A DNA stretch of 47,655 bases from Clostridia bacterium (GCA_017501225.1 JAFVXH010000004.1:1-47655), one strand, 5' to 3'. Positions 31,990-40,946 are shown, numbered from the stretch's first letter. Made by a program: numbers and translations. Notes: a model not told the origin generated them from the letters alone.

Positions 31990-33516
31990 ATGAAGATGAA
32001 ATTCACAAAAGCGCTTTGCCTGCTGCTTTGCCTTCTGATGCTCGTCCCGTTTTCGCTGACAGCTTGCGGCGGTGGCGGTGATGAAGGTGGAGATGAAACT
32101 ACGAAGGCAACCACAAGCACGAAGGCTCCCAGCGACGATGACGGTGAGGATCTTGATCTGGAAAGTCCCGATTTTACCGAGTGGGTCGAGGTCTACGACA
32201 TGGGCGTTGACGGCGGTGCACGTCAGATCAACTTCCTGACTTATTCTGAGTATAGCGAAAGATATTATTTCTTCCGCCACGAGGGAGATGCGGATCTGGA
32301 GGAGGGTGACGCGCTTGCGATCTCCGCGGGCTCGCGCACGATGGCAATGGAGGAAACCTATAAGGTTGCTTTCAACGTTATTGATAATGATAGAGTAGGC
32401 ACCACGCTTCAGGCATCCGTTATGGGTAACGGTGGAGAATACGATCTGGCATACCCCCATCCCACGGTTGAAATGATCACGATCCTGACCAACGGTCTGC
32501 TTCAGAACCTTTATACCTTTGACGCGATCGATCTGAGCAAGCCTTGGTGGAATCAGGACCAGGTTCATTCTTACTCCATGGACGGTTGGTTGGTGCTTGG
32601 CATCAACAGTATGTCCATTTGCGGCCAGAACATGGTGTCCATCGTTTACAACAAGGATATTTACAGCCAGGAAAAGATCGGCGAAGACCTTTATAGCATG
32701 GTCTACGACGGTAAGTGGACGGTCGGTGCGCTTAAGACGATGGCAATGAAGTTCGGCGAGGGCGCAGGTGACGACTTGATTTTGGACCAGAACGACAAGT
32801 GCGGTCTGTTTGCAAATTACCATAACTATTTTTATTGGGGCTTTGGCGGACGCGTCTTTGACAAGGACGAAGCCGGGGACTACTACATCGCGATCGACCC
32901 GTCCCGCTCGGACGAGATGGCAAAGGCACTTTACGATCTCCTCTGGAACAGTGAGGATACGGTTTGGAACGTGTCCGGAGATCTGGTGCTGCCCGCCTTC
33001 AAGCAGGGCAATGCGCTCTTTTATTCCTTCGACCTCGGCGCACTCTTCAAGAATCTGTGGGATTGCTCCTTCCAAGTAGGCTATTTGCCTTTCCCGAAGC
33101 TGAACGAAACTCAGGATCAGTATTATTCGGGAAGTAGCGCAGGCTTTTTCGGCATTCCTCAGAAGGTTGCAGATAAGAGGGCAAGCGGTACGCTCATGGA
33201 GGCACTTGCTATCCACAGCTACACCAACCACAGAAAGACCTTCTTTGAAACCATTCTGCTTTCCAGAATGTCCGAGAATCCCGAGGATTACAAGATGCTG
33301 TCCTTCATCCACGATACCAAGATCTACGACTGGGGACTTCGCCACATCGTAGAGCATGAGAAGAAGGATGCTCCCTCCTCTCAGAACTTCCTGGTTTACT
33401 ACGTTGTTTTGAAGAAGAATGAATCTGTTTCCAACTACGTCCAATCTCGCGGTAAGCTTTGGAACAGACTGCTTGAAGATCTGAACAAGATCCGCAACAG
33501 CAAGCTTGAAACTTAA
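31990..33516 (+). CDS. Family-1-type solute-binding lipoprotein, array member 2
   Basis: 508 aa from ATG 31990, after a GAGGAGGA site. Same plan as member 1: lipobox SLTAC, a shorter Thr/Asp linker, and nearly the same WVEVYDMGVDGGARQINFLTY entry into the binding domain. Compared with member 1 a short segment is missing around residue 330 (the QDPSNNATFGSSK loop), which may lie near the ligand site. Otherwise identity is high along the whole length, so the duplication appears recent. Confidence 0.85.
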   Translation: MKMKFTKALCLLLCLLMLVPFSLTACGGGGDEGGDETTKATTSTKAPSDDDGEDLDLESPDFTEWVEVYDMGVDGGARQINFLTYSEYSERYYFFRHEGDADLEEGDALAISAGSRTMAMEETYKVAFNVIDNDRVGTTLQASVMGNGGEYDLAYPHPTVEMITILTNGLLQNLYTFDAIDLSKPWWNQDQVHSYSMDGWLVLGINSMSICGQNMVSIVYNKDIYSQEKIGEDLYSMVYDGKWTVGALKTMAMKFGEGAGDDLILDQNDKCGLFANYHNYFYWGFGGRVFDKDEAGDYYIAIDPSRSDEMAKALYDLLWNSEDTVWNVSGDLVLPAFKQGNALFYSFDLGALFKNLWDCSFQVGYLPFPKLNETQDQYYSGSSAGFFGIPQKVADKRASGTLMEALAIHSYTNHRKTFFETILLSRMSENPEDYKMLSFIHDTKIYDWGLRHIVEHEKKDAPSSQNFLVYYVVLKKNESVSNYVQSRGKLWNRLLEDLNKIRNSKLET

Positions 33517-33523
33517 TTTTTAT

Positions 33524-33554
33524 CTCCCTCCGCTTCGGCGGAGGGAGTTTTTTT
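33524..33554 (+). terminator. Terminator after array member 2
   Basis: 10-bp stem CTCCCTCCGC/GCGGAGGGAG with TTCG loop (33524-33547) and seven T residues. Confidence 0.95.
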
Positions 33555-33572
33555 GAAAGGCGGAAATAGTAT

Positions 33573-33639
33573 ACAATTTTAGGATTGAATATTTGTATGA
33601 AATCACGATTGCAAAAGAAAATACTTCCGTGGTAAAATA
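33573..33639 (+). promoter_or_regulatory. Dyad and promoter of solute-binding gene 3
   Basis: Dyad 33573-33596, 13 bp, TTGCAA (33610-33615), 18-bp spacer, TAAAAT (33634-33639). Confidence 0.75.
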
Positions 33640-33681
33640 TAATTGCGTACCTTTAAAATCTTTCAAGGAGGACTACAAAGC

Positions 33682-35277
33682 ATGAAATCGAAAGTAACCG
33701 AGGTGTTTTGCTTGTTGCTTTGCCTTTTGATGCTCGTTCCGTTTGCACTGACCGCCTGCGACATTGACGGTGATCATGGCGGCGCCACCACCGCAGCAAC
33801 GACGGGCACGACGGCTTCCGGCGACGCCACCACCGCAGCAACGACGGGCACGACGGCTCCCGGCGACGATGACGGTGGCAATGACGTCGATCTCGAAAAT
33901 CCGAACTTTGCAGACTGGGTCGAGGTCTACGACATGAGTATTGACGGAGGCGCTCGTCAGATCAACTTCCTGACCTATTCGAATTTTAATGAAAGATTTT
34001 ATTTCTTCCGTCACGAGGGTGACGCGGATATGGGCAAAGGTGACGTGCTTGCGCTCTCCGCAGGAACTCGCACGATGCTGATGGAGGAAAAATACAAGGT
34101 AGCCTTTAACGTCATTGAAACCAACACCATCGACTCGAAGCTGGCGGCATCGCTCATGGGAAACGGTGGAGAATACGATCTCGTATACCCCCATCCCACG
34201 GTCGGTATGAATACGCTGCTGACCAACGGCTTGCTGCAAAACCTTTACAACTTTGAGGCAATCGATCTGAGCAAGCCCTGGTGGACGCAGGCACAGGTAG
34301 AGGCTTACTCTATGGACAATTGGCTGGTTATGGCAACCAACCAGATGTCCATTTGCGGTCAAAGCATGATCGCGATCGTTTATAACAAGGACATCTATAG
34401 CGAAAAAAAGATCGGTGGAGATCTTTATAGCATGGTTTACGACGGTCAGTGGACCATCGGTCAGCTCAAAACCCTGGCAATGAAGTACGGCGAGGGTGCC
34501 GGTGACGACCAAATTCTGGACGAGAACGACAAATGCGGCATGCACTCCGATTACCATAATTCGTACTATTGGGCGTTCGGCGGTCGCGTCTTTGACAAGG
34601 ACGAAAACGGTGACTTCTACATCGCGGTCGACGCAACGCATGCGGATCAGATGTCCAAGGCTCTCTACGATTTCCTCTGGAATAACGAGGACAAGATCGC
34701 CCTCCCCGACACTAGCTTCAGCTTAGCCGACGCTGCTTTCTTGAAGTCTTTGAAAGCCTTCAAACAGGGGAATGCACTCTTCTTCACATGTGAGCTGGCT
34801 GGACGCTATCAGCGTCTGTGGGACTGCACCTTTGACGTAGGATATCTGCCGCTCCCCATGCTCAATACCGATCAGGATGATTACTATTCAGTATCCAGCA
34901 ACGGCTTCTTCGCAATTCCTCAGAAGGTTGTTGACAAGCGCGCCAGCAGCACGCTGCTCGAGGCACTTGCCATTCACAGCTACACCAACCATAAAAAGAT
35001 CTTCTTTGAGACCATTCTGCTCTCCAGAATGTCCGATAATCCCGAGGATTATAAGATGCTCTCCTTCATCCACGATACCAAGATCTGGGACTGGGGCTAC
35101 CGTCACATCGTAGAGCACGAAAGACAGAGCGAGCCCTCCTCTCAAAGTTTCCTGCAGTTCTACGTCGTTTACAAGAAAGAGGCATCGGTTTTCGACTACG
35201 TTCAGACCCATAAAAAGAATTGGAGCAGACTGCTCGACGATCTGAACATGATCCGAAACAGCAAATTTGAAGCTTAA
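33682..35277 (+). CDS. Family-1-type solute-binding lipoprotein, array member 3
   Basis: 531 aa from ATG 33682, after AAGGAGG. Lipobox ALTAC. The linker is longer because of a 42-bp exact-size tandem duplication giving two TTAATTGTTA units. The binding domain is related to member 4 (FNERFYFFRHEGDAD, MNTLLTNGLLQNLYNFEA), but it differs around residue 345-375 (LPDTSFSLADAAF), the same variable region where member 2 has a deletion. It is the most diverged of members 1-4. Confidence 0.85.
   Translation: MKSKVTEVFCLLLCLLMLVPFALTACDIDGDHGGATTAATTGTTASGDATTAATTGTTAPGDDDGGNDVDLENPNFADWVEVYDMSIDGGARQINFLTYSNFNERFYFFRHEGDADMGKGDVLALSAGTRTMLMEEKYKVAFNVIETNTIDSKLAASLMGNGGEYDLVYPHPTVGMNTLLTNGLLQNLYNFEAIDLSKPWWTQAQVEAYSMDNWLVMATNQMSICGQSMIAIVYNKDIYSEKKIGGDLYSMVYDGQWTIGQLKTLAMKYGEGAGDDQILDENDKCGMHSDYHNSYYWAFGGRVFDKDENGDFYIAVDATHADQMSKALYDFLWNNEDKIALPDTSFSLADAAFLKSLKAFKQGNALFFTCELAGRYQRLWDCTFDVGYLPLPMLNTDQDDYYSVSSNGFFAIPQKVVDKRASSTLLEALAIHSYTNHKKIFFETILLSRMSDNPEDYKMLSFIHDTKIWDWGYRHIVEHERQSEPSSQSFLQFYVVYKKEASVFDYVQTHKKNWSRLLDDLNMIRNSKFEA
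33784..33867 (+). repeat. 42-bp tandem duplication in the linker of array member 3
   Basis: Two head-to-tail copies, 33784-33825 and 33826-33867, differ by one base (TCC versus CCC). Each adds 14 residues to the flexible linker behind the lipid anchor. Confidence 0.92.
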
Positions 35278-35284
35278 TTTTCCA

Positions 35285-35314
35285 CCCCCTTCGCTTCTGC
35301 GGAGGGGGCTTTTT
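35285..35314 (+). terminator. Terminator after array member 3
   Basis: 10-bp stem with one G-U pair (35285-35294 with 35299-35308), 4-base loop, then CTTTTT. Confidence 0.92.
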
Positions 35315-35330
35315 GAAAAGGGAAATATGT

Positions 35331-35395
35331 ACAATTTTCGCTGACAAAATTTGTATAAGATAACAGTTGCAAAAAATGCGTTTTTATGTTAAAAT
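35331..35395 (+). promoter_or_regulatory. Dyad and promoter of solute-binding gene 4
   Basis: Dyad 35331-35354, 12 bp, TTGCAA (35367-35372), 17-bp spacer, TAAAAT (35390-35395). Confidence 0.78.
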
Positions 35396-35438
35396 TACTA
35401 CTGTAAAACTATAATCTTTTCAAGGAGGATTGTAAAGC

Positions 35439-36992
35439 ATGAAAATGAAGTTCACAAGGGCGCTTTGCCTGCTGCTTTGCCTTTTGATGCTCGTTCCGTT
35501 TTCGCTGACCGCTTGTGGCGGTGGCGGTGATGGTGACGGCGACGAAACCACCAAGAAGCCCGACAGCACGACGGCTCCCGAGGGCGACGGTGGAGAGGAC
35601 GTCGATCTGGAAAACCCTAACTTTGAGGACTGGGTCGAGATCTACGACATGGGCATTGACGGCGGCGCACGCCAGATCAACTTCCTGACCTATTCCGATT
35701 TTAACGAAAGATTCTATTTCTTCCGTCACGAGGGTGATGCGGATCTGGACAACGGTGACGCACTTGCAATCTCGGCAGGAAGCCGTACGATGCTGATGGA
35801 GGAAAAGTATAAGGTCGCCTTCAACGTGATCGGTACCGGTACGATCGATTCGGCACTCCAGTCATCCGTCATGGGTAACGGTGGAGAATACGACCTCATC
35901 TATCCCCATCCCACGGTGGGTATGAACACGCTGCTGACCAACGGCTTGATGCAGAACCTCTACAACTTTGAGGCAATCGATCTGAGCAAGCCCTGGTGGA
36001 CGCAGGCGCAGGTTCAGGCATACTCTATGGACGATTGGCTTGTTATGGCAACCAACCAGATGTCTATCTGCGGTCAGAACATGATGGCGATCGTTTACAA
36101 CAAGGACATCTACAGCGAGCAGAAGATCGGTGAGGATCTCTACGGCATGGTTTACGAAGGTCAGTGGACCATCGGTCAGCTCAAGACCATGGCGATGAAG
36201 TACGGCGAAGGTGCCGGCGACGACCAGGTTCTGGACCAGAACGACAAGTGCGGTATGTTCTCCGAGGGTCACGCTTCTTATTACTGGGCGTTCGGCGGAC
36301 GTATCTTTGACAAGGATGAAAGCGGAGAATTTTACATCGCGGTTGACGGAACGCATGCGGATCAGATGGCAAAGGCTCTCCATGATTTCCTTTGGGTCAA
36401 CGAGGATAAGATCTGGAAGATTGAGGATCCCTCCAACAATGCAAACTTTGGTTCCTCCAAGGTGCTTGCATCCTTCAAGCAGGGCAACGCACTCTTCTAC
36501 GCTTACGACCTCGGCGCTCTCTACAAGCATCTGTGGAACTGTGGTTTTGACGTAGGATATCTGCCGTTCCCCATGCTCAACACCGATCAGGACGATTACT
36601 ACGCAGTATCCAGCACCGGCTTCTTCGGCATTCCTCAGAAGGTCGTTGATAAGCGCGCCAGCAGCACGATACTCGAGGCACTCGCAATTCACAGCTACAC
36701 CAACCACAGAAAGACCTTCTTCGAGACCATTCTGCTCTCCAGAATGTCCGATAATCCCGAGGATTACAAGATGCTCTCCTTCATCCACGACACCAAGATC
36801 TGGGACTGGGGTAACCGTCACATCGTAGAGCATGAGAGATCGGATGCTCCTTCCTCTCACAACTTCCTCCTGTACTACGTTGTTTACAAGAAAGAGGCAT
36901 CGGTTTCCAACTACGTAAACTCCCGCAAGAAGCTGTGGAACAGATTGCTGGACGATCTGAACAAGATCCGCAACAGCAAGCTTGAGGCTTAA
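35439..36992 (+). CDS. Family-1-type solute-binding lipoprotein, array member 4
   Basis: 517 aa, ATG 35439 after AAGGAGG. Lipobox SLTAC, Gly/Asp/Thr linker, then the array's common binding domain. The N-terminal part of the domain is close to member 3, while the middle (IEDPSNNANFGSSKVLASFKQGNALFYAYDLGALYKH region) follows member 1, a mosaic that points to recombination between copies. Own promoter and terminator. Confidence 0.85.
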   Translation: MKMKFTRALCLLLCLLMLVPFSLTACGGGGDGDGDETTKKPDSTTAPEGDGGEDVDLENPNFEDWVEIYDMGIDGGARQINFLTYSDFNERFYFFRHEGDADLDNGDALAISAGSRTMLMEEKYKVAFNVIGTGTIDSALQSSVMGNGGEYDLIYPHPTVGMNTLLTNGLMQNLYNFEAIDLSKPWWTQAQVQAYSMDDWLVMATNQMSICGQNMMAIVYNKDIYSEQKIGEDLYGMVYEGQWTIGQLKTMAMKYGEGAGDDQVLDQNDKCGMFSEGHASYYWAFGGRIFDKDESGEFYIAVDGTHADQMAKALHDFLWVNEDKIWKIEDPSNNANFGSSKVLASFKQGNALFYAYDLGALYKHLWNCGFDVGYLPFPMLNTDQDDYYAVSSTGFFGIPQKVVDKRASSTILEALAIHSYTNHRKTFFETILLSRMSDNPEDYKMLSFIHDTKIWDWGNRHIVEHERSDAPSSHNFLLYYVVYKKEASVSNYVNSRKKLWNRLLDDLNKIRNSKLEA

Positions 36993-37005
36993 AATTTATT
37001 TTCCC

Positions 37006-37038
37006 GGAACCTCTGCCGTTTGGCAGAGGTTCCTTTTT
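37006..37038 (+). terminator. Terminator after array member 4
   Basis: 12-bp stem GGAACCTCTGCC with its complement (37006-37017, 37022-37033), 4-base loop, then TTTTT. Confidence 0.94.
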
Positions 37039-37091
37039 ATACGGTTGCTCAGATTGCAAAAAAGGTGAGTCCCGAGAATGTGAAAAAATAG

Positions 37092-37156
37092 ACAATTGGG
37101 ATTTGTAAAGATTGTGCAATGTGACTATTTAAAAAAACAGAAAGCTATGGTATAAT
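37092..37156 (+). promoter_or_regulatory. Dyad and promoter of solute-binding gene 5
   Basis: Dyad 37092-37115, 12 bp, weak -35 TTTAAA (37128-37133), 17-bp spacer, TATAAT (37151-37156). Confidence 0.7.
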
Positions 37157-37190
37157 GATAACACAGAATAATACGTAAAGGAGAGGTTAC

Positions 37191-38744
37191 ATGAACATTG
37201 TAAAGTCCAGAACAACAAAATTGCTCTGCCTGTTGCTTTGCCTTGTCATGCTCGTTCCGTTTGCATTGACCGCCTGCGGCGGTGACGGCGGTGACGGTGA
37301 CGGTGACGAGACTACGAAGGCACCTACAACCACCAAGAAGCCGACTGAAGATCAGGATCCCGGCGATATTGAGATCATTGATCCCGCGGTTGAGGATTGG
37401 GTAGAGATTTACGACATGGGTGTTGACGGCGGTGCCCGTCAGATCACCTTCGCAACTCACGAGAAATACAATCAGAATTACTACTTCTTCCGCCATGAGG
37501 GTGACGTAGACGTAGCAGCCGGCGACGTGCTTGCAATGTCCGCAAATACACGTACGCTTTTCATCGAGGAGAAATTCAACGTTGCGTTCAACGTCCTTGA
37601 GTACAACGGTCTGTATACAGTGGTTGAAGCATCCCTGATGGGCAACGGTGGGGAGTACGATCTGCTTTACCCCCATCCCACGGGAGGAATGATGAACTTC
37701 CTGACCAACGGACTGTTCCAGAATCTGTACAATTTCGATGCGATCGATCTGAGCAAGCCCTGGTGGAATCAGGCACAGGTTCAGGAATTTACCATTGATG
37801 ACAAGCTCTACATCGCGGTCAACGATATGTCCATCTGCGGACAGGGATTTGTCGGTATCGTTTACAACCGCAATCTCTATAACGAGCTCAAGCTCGGCGA
37901 GGACCTCTACAGCATGGTTTATGACGGTCAGTGGACGGTCGGCGTGCTCAAAACGCTTGCTATGGCGTACGGCGAGGGTGCCGGTGCTGACTTGGTTCTC
38001 AACTACGACGATAAGATCGGCTTTATGTGCCAGTCCAACGCATGGTACTGGAACTTTGGCGGCCGCGTGATCAGCAAGGATAAAGACGGTGAGTTCTACA
38101 TTGCCATTGATTCGACCGAGTCCGACGCTATTTCCAACGCGCTCTACGATCTGCTTTGGAATACCGAGGATCACGTTTGGGTAGTTGACGAGTATTTCGA
38201 CTATGCTTCCCACGCAATGTCCAAGACGCTTGCAAACTTCAAGCAAGGAAATTCACTTTTCTACTCCTACGATCTTGGCGGTCTGTACAAGAATCTTTGG
38301 GGCGTGAACTTTGAGGTCGGTTATCTGCCGCCCCCCATGCTCAACACCTCTCAGGACGATTATTACTCGCCCTCCAGCTCCGGCTTCTTTGCAATTCCTC
38401 AGAAGGTAACCGATAACAAGGCTACCTCCACGCTGCTTGAGGCACTTGCGATTCACAGCTACACCAATCATCGCAAGACCTTCTTCGAGACCATTCTGCT
38501 TTCCAGAATGTCCGAGAAGCCCGCGGACTACAAGATGCTGTCCTTTATCTATGACACCAAATGCTACGACTGGGGCTCTCACCTCTTTGTAGACAGCCAG
38601 AATAAGTCCAACTCCTTTATCACCTATTTTGCTCATGAGCAAAAGCAGCCTTCCGTTTCCAACTACGTTAATTCCCGTATGAAGGCTTGGCAAAACCTGC
38701 TCAAGAACGTTGAGAATATTCGAAACGGCAAATTTGGTGGCTAA
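37191..38744 (+). CDS. Family-1-type solute-binding lipoprotein, array member 5
   Basis: 517 aa, ATG 37191 after AAAGGAGAGG. Lipobox ALTAC. The most diverged member overall: INFLTY becomes ITFATHEKYN, the usual MSICGQ-M becomes MSICGQGF, and the C-terminal HIVEHER segment is replaced by LFVDSQNKSNSF. The core blocks MGNGGEYDLLYPHPTGGMM, FFAIPQKVTDNKA and HRKTFFETILLSRMSE are kept. It probably binds a different ligand from members 1-4 (inference). Confidence 0.85.
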   Translation: MNIVKSRTTKLLCLLLCLVMLVPFALTACGGDGGDGDGDETTKAPTTTKKPTEDQDPGDIEIIDPAVEDWVEIYDMGVDGGARQITFATHEKYNQNYYFFRHEGDVDVAAGDVLAMSANTRTLFIEEKFNVAFNVLEYNGLYTVVEASLMGNGGEYDLLYPHPTGGMMNFLTNGLFQNLYNFDAIDLSKPWWNQAQVQEFTIDDKLYIAVNDMSICGQGFVGIVYNRNLYNELKLGEDLYSMVYDGQWTVGVLKTLAMAYGEGAGADLVLNYDDKIGFMCQSNAWYWNFGGRVISKDKDGEFYIAIDSTESDAISNALYDLLWNTEDHVWVVDEYFDYASHAMSKTLANFKQGNSLFYSYDLGGLYKNLWGVNFEVGYLPPPMLNTSQDDYYSPSSSGFFAIPQKVTDNKATSTLLEALAIHSYTNHRKTFFETILLSRMSEKPADYKMLSFIYDTKCYDWGSHLFVDSQNKSNSFITYFAHEQKQPSVSNYVNSRMKAWQNLLKNVENIRNGKFGG

Positions 38745-38760
38745 TTCCAAAAATCTATAA

Positions 38761-38799
38761 AAAGCTGCCGTCAGCCTGCGGGCTGACGGCAGCTTTTTT
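38761..38799. terminator. Bidirectional terminator closing the array
   Basis: 16-bp perfect stem (38761-38776 with 38781-38796), 4-base loop, T-run on the right and A-run on the left; serves array member 5 and the converging lipoprotein gene. Confidence 0.95.
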
Positions 38800-38808
38800 G
38801 ATATGTGA

Positions 38809-39510
38809 TTACTTGAAATAATAGAGGAAGCTCCAATCAATTTCCAGATATTCGTCCTTGGTGAGCCATTTTTCCTGATCGATCTCAAAGGCGGCAGCGG
38901 CCGCGTTATAGTATTCGACACGGTAACAGTAGCGATCGGTTTCCGAGTAGTAGATCATAGAAACGCGGGTCTTTGGAACAAGGACCCCATCCTCCCAAAC
39001 GCGCTTGGTGACCGAGTCGGTCGAAACGGTAATGCTCGGGAAATCGGGCGATGGGGCTTTTGTGATGCTGACCGATTCCGCGAAGGAGAAGATTGCCTCC
39101 AGCTCGTGATCTGCCCGCAGGTTTCCGAGAGAAGAAAGCTCCTTGGATTTTTCGTAGGTTTGCTTTTCGGGATTGTAAAGCCAGCAGGTCGAGTAGAGGA
39201 CGTTGCCCTCGATTTCGGTGGCGAGCGCGAGATCTACGTAGCCGTCAAAATTGAAATCTGCCGCTTGAAAGCCGTAGGTTCCGTTTTGTGATCCGATCTT
39301 CTTTGCGGCTTTTTCGGTTTTTGCCCACACGATCTCCTCGCCGCGCTTGACGACGACCTGCTTTGCTCTCGTTCCCGAGCCGCGCACGCAATAGGTCACA
39401 CCGTCCAGCTCAATGGAATAGAGCAGCTCGTAACGCTCCTTTGCGGCGCAAGAGGGAAGCGGAAGCAAGAGCAGAAATGCAAGGATTGCCAAGAGTAATC
39501 TTTTTTTCAT
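38809..39510 (-). CDS. Lipoprotein of unknown function with an FG-GAP-like segment
   Basis: 233 aa from the ATG at 39508-39510, which follows GGGAGG; the frame is open further upstream without a site. Signal peptide with lipobox PLPSC. The mature part is beta-rich and includes FQAADFNFDGYVDLALATE, the DxDxDG-like calcium-loop motif of FG-GAP/VCBS-type repeats, once only. Function unknown; no operon partner. It converges on the solute-binding array. Confidence 0.78.
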   Translation of the reverse strand: MKKRLLLAILAFLLLLPLPSCAAKERYELLYSIELDGVTYCVRGSGTRAKQVVVKRGEEIVWAKTEKAAKKIGSQNGTYGFQAADFNFDGYVDLALATEIEGNVLYSTCWLYNPEKQTYEKSKELSSLGNLRADHELEAIFSFAESVSITKAPSPDFPSITVSTDSVTKRVWEDGVLVPKTRVSMIYYSETDRYCYRVEYYNAAAAAFEIDQEKWLTKDEYLEIDWSFLYYFK

Positions 39511-39594
39511 AAAGCCTCCCACGTGGAAGTGTCCGTTTTTTCTTATTGTATCACAGAGATCGGCAAAATGCAAGAGGAAAGGACGTTTTGGCGG

Positions 39595-39637
39595 CAAAAA
39601 AGCAACGAACGCAAAGCGCGTTCGTTGCTTTTTTTTG
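39595..39637 (-). terminator. Terminator of rnpB
   Basis: 12-bp perfect stem (39601-39612 with 39618-39629), 5-base loop. The A-run at 39595-39600 gives a T-run on the minus strand; T residues on the right make it symmetric. Confidence 0.88.
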
Positions 39638-39987
39638 AAAGCCTTGCCGATAAGCCGGGTTCTGTCGTGAACGGTCATCAATCTGCGCGTCACGTCACCG
39701 TGCCGCTTCGGGAATACTCCCGTGCCACCTCGGAGCATATGTCGGACCGACGCTCCATGGGGTGTTGCTTCGAATAGGGTTTACAGCGGACGTATGTTAC
39801 CATACGAACGGGTGAGCTCTTACCTCGCCTTTCCATCCTTACCGTTTTTGCGGCGGTTTCTTTCTGTTGCACTTTCCCGACGGTTACCCGTGGCTGATGT
39901 TATCAGCTATTCTGTCCTGTGAAGCCCGGACTTTCCTCACGATACTACCTTTCGGCGTGATATCGCGCGACCGTTTAGCAAAGCTGT
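39638..39987 (-). ncRNA. rnpB: RNase P RNA (bacterial type)
   Basis: On the minus strand the 5' part has GAGGAAAGTCCGGGCTTCAC (conserved P4 strand and CR-I), and the 3' end has GACAGAACCCGGCTTATCGG (CR-V and the segment pairing with tRNA 3' ends). About 350 nt lie between, the normal length. It is the catalytic RNA that removes tRNA 5' leaders. A perfect promoter lies upstream and a terminator downstream. Ends are estimated within a few bases. Confidence 0.95.
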
Positions 39988-39993
39988 ATTCCC

Positions 39994-40022
39994 ATTATAC
40001 CCAAAAACAGACTTTTTGTCAA
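39994..40022 (-). promoter_or_regulatory. Promoter of rnpB
   Basis: Minus strand TTGACA (40017-40022), 17-bp spacer, TATAAT (39994-39999); consensus in both boxes. Confidence 0.92.
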
Positions 40023-40047
40023 GCCCCTTTTCTTTTTGGGAGCGCTT

Positions 40048-40731
40048 TTAGGCGTTCGCGTCCTTTTTGGGAGAGATGACGGGAATGCGCGAAACGATAG
40101 CGGCGGCAACCGTTGTAATGACGATCTCGGGCAGCATATAAAGTCCGTTGTAGACAATGGAATAGAGGATGGCAAGAAGCTGACCGGAGAAGATCTGCAG
40201 GATCTTTTCACCCAAGGGGAAGCCCTCCTGAGAGAAGAACCACTCTGCCCACGCGCCGTAAAAGATGTAGCCCGAAAGAATGTGCACGAGATAGCGGAGC
40301 GAGAGCGCGACGGCGGCGCCTAAGCAAAGAGCCAGGGTTTTGTTCTTGATGCGGGTTCGGAAGATGCCGCCGAGTCCTAAGACGGTGTAAGCGACAAGGT
40401 AATCCAGAAGCAGGATGGCGATCGCGGCGAAATATCCCATAAAGTCATCCGACGTTGGCATAAAGAGCGCCATGATCGTAGAGCCCCCCGGTCCGAGCAT
40501 CAGATCCATCAGGATCTGCAAAAAGGAATAGGTCAGGGCTGCGAACAGTCCCCACGGAACTCCGTAAAGGTAGGACACAAGGACAATGGGAAGCATGCTT
40601 GCGATGGTAAATCCGCCGCCAAACGGCAAATTTAAGAAGGGAATGAGCTGGCAGGTGACGGCGAGGACGACGGCGATGGCAAGCATCATCGCTGTGGTGG
40701 TCAGACGGTTGACGGTTTGTTTGTTGTGCAT
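40048..40731 (-). CDS. thiT: ThiT-type thiamine ECF transporter substrate-binding protein
   Basis: 227 aa from the ATG at 40729-40731, which follows AGGAGGT. About six membrane helices; QLIPFLNLPFGGGFTIASMLPIVLVSYLYGVPWGL and ALRYLVH...SGYIFYGAWAEW-type blocks (RYLVHILSGYIFYGAW) match ThiT. It binds thiamine and works with the shared ECF energising module, which is not encoded here. A TPP riboswitch with a terminator hairpin precedes it, supporting the thiamine role. Confidence 0.92.
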   Translation of the reverse strand: MHNKQTVNRLTTTAMMLAIAVVLAVTCQLIPFLNLPFGGGFTIASMLPIVLVSYLYGVPWGLFAALTYSFLQILMDLMLGPGGSTIMALFMPTSDDFMGYFAAIAILLLDYLVAYTVLGLGGIFRTRIKNKTLALCLGAAVALSLRYLVHILSGYIFYGAWAEWFFSQEGFPLGEKILQIFSGQLLAILYSIVYNGLYMLPEIVITTVAAAIVSRIPVISPKKDANA

Positions 40732-40749
40732 GGTAGCACCTCCTAAAAT

Positions 40750-40780
40750 AAAATTGAACCGCACGAAATCTCCGTGCGGT
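40750..40780 (-). terminator. Riboswitch expression-platform terminator
   Basis: Minus strand: 8-bp stem ACCGCACG/CGTGCGGT (40758-40780) followed by TCAATTTTATTTT. It lies between the TPP aptamer and the thiT ribosome site, so TPP binding would end transcription here. Confidence 0.8.
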
Positions 40781-40814
40781 CCATTTCATTTTGGTGCGAA
40801 TGCGCCATATTGGA

Positions 40815-40900
40815 ATCTCCCTACGCCGGTATTATCCGTATCAGGTAAAAGGGTTCAGCAAACGCCATCTCAGCCGTTGCGAGGCAACAGCACCCCCGAT
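40815..40900 (-). promoter_or_regulatory. TPP riboswitch (THI element)
   Basis: Minus strand: GGGGGTGC start, GGCTGAGA pyrimidine-sensing block, ACCCTTTTACCTGATACGG and ATACCGGCGTAGGGA, the universally conserved thi-box parts in the right order. It controls thiT. Confidence 0.95.
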
Positions 40901-40917
40901 TTTATGCGGTTTTGTTT

Positions 40918-40946
40918 ATGATAACACCAAATTTCGAATTTGTCAA
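40918..40946 (-). promoter_or_regulatory. Promoter of the riboswitch-thiT transcript
   Basis: Minus strand TTGACA (40941-40946), 17-bp spacer, TATCAT (40918-40923). Confidence 0.8.

Noticed and set aside
33784..33867. CRISPR-like repeat
   Set aside because: Only two adjoining copies without spacers, inside a coding linker.
28078..36860. Long minus-strand frames opposite rmlABC and the solute-binding array
   Set aside because: Five paralogs on the plus strand have signal peptides, promoters and terminators; the antisense frames follow their codon pattern only.
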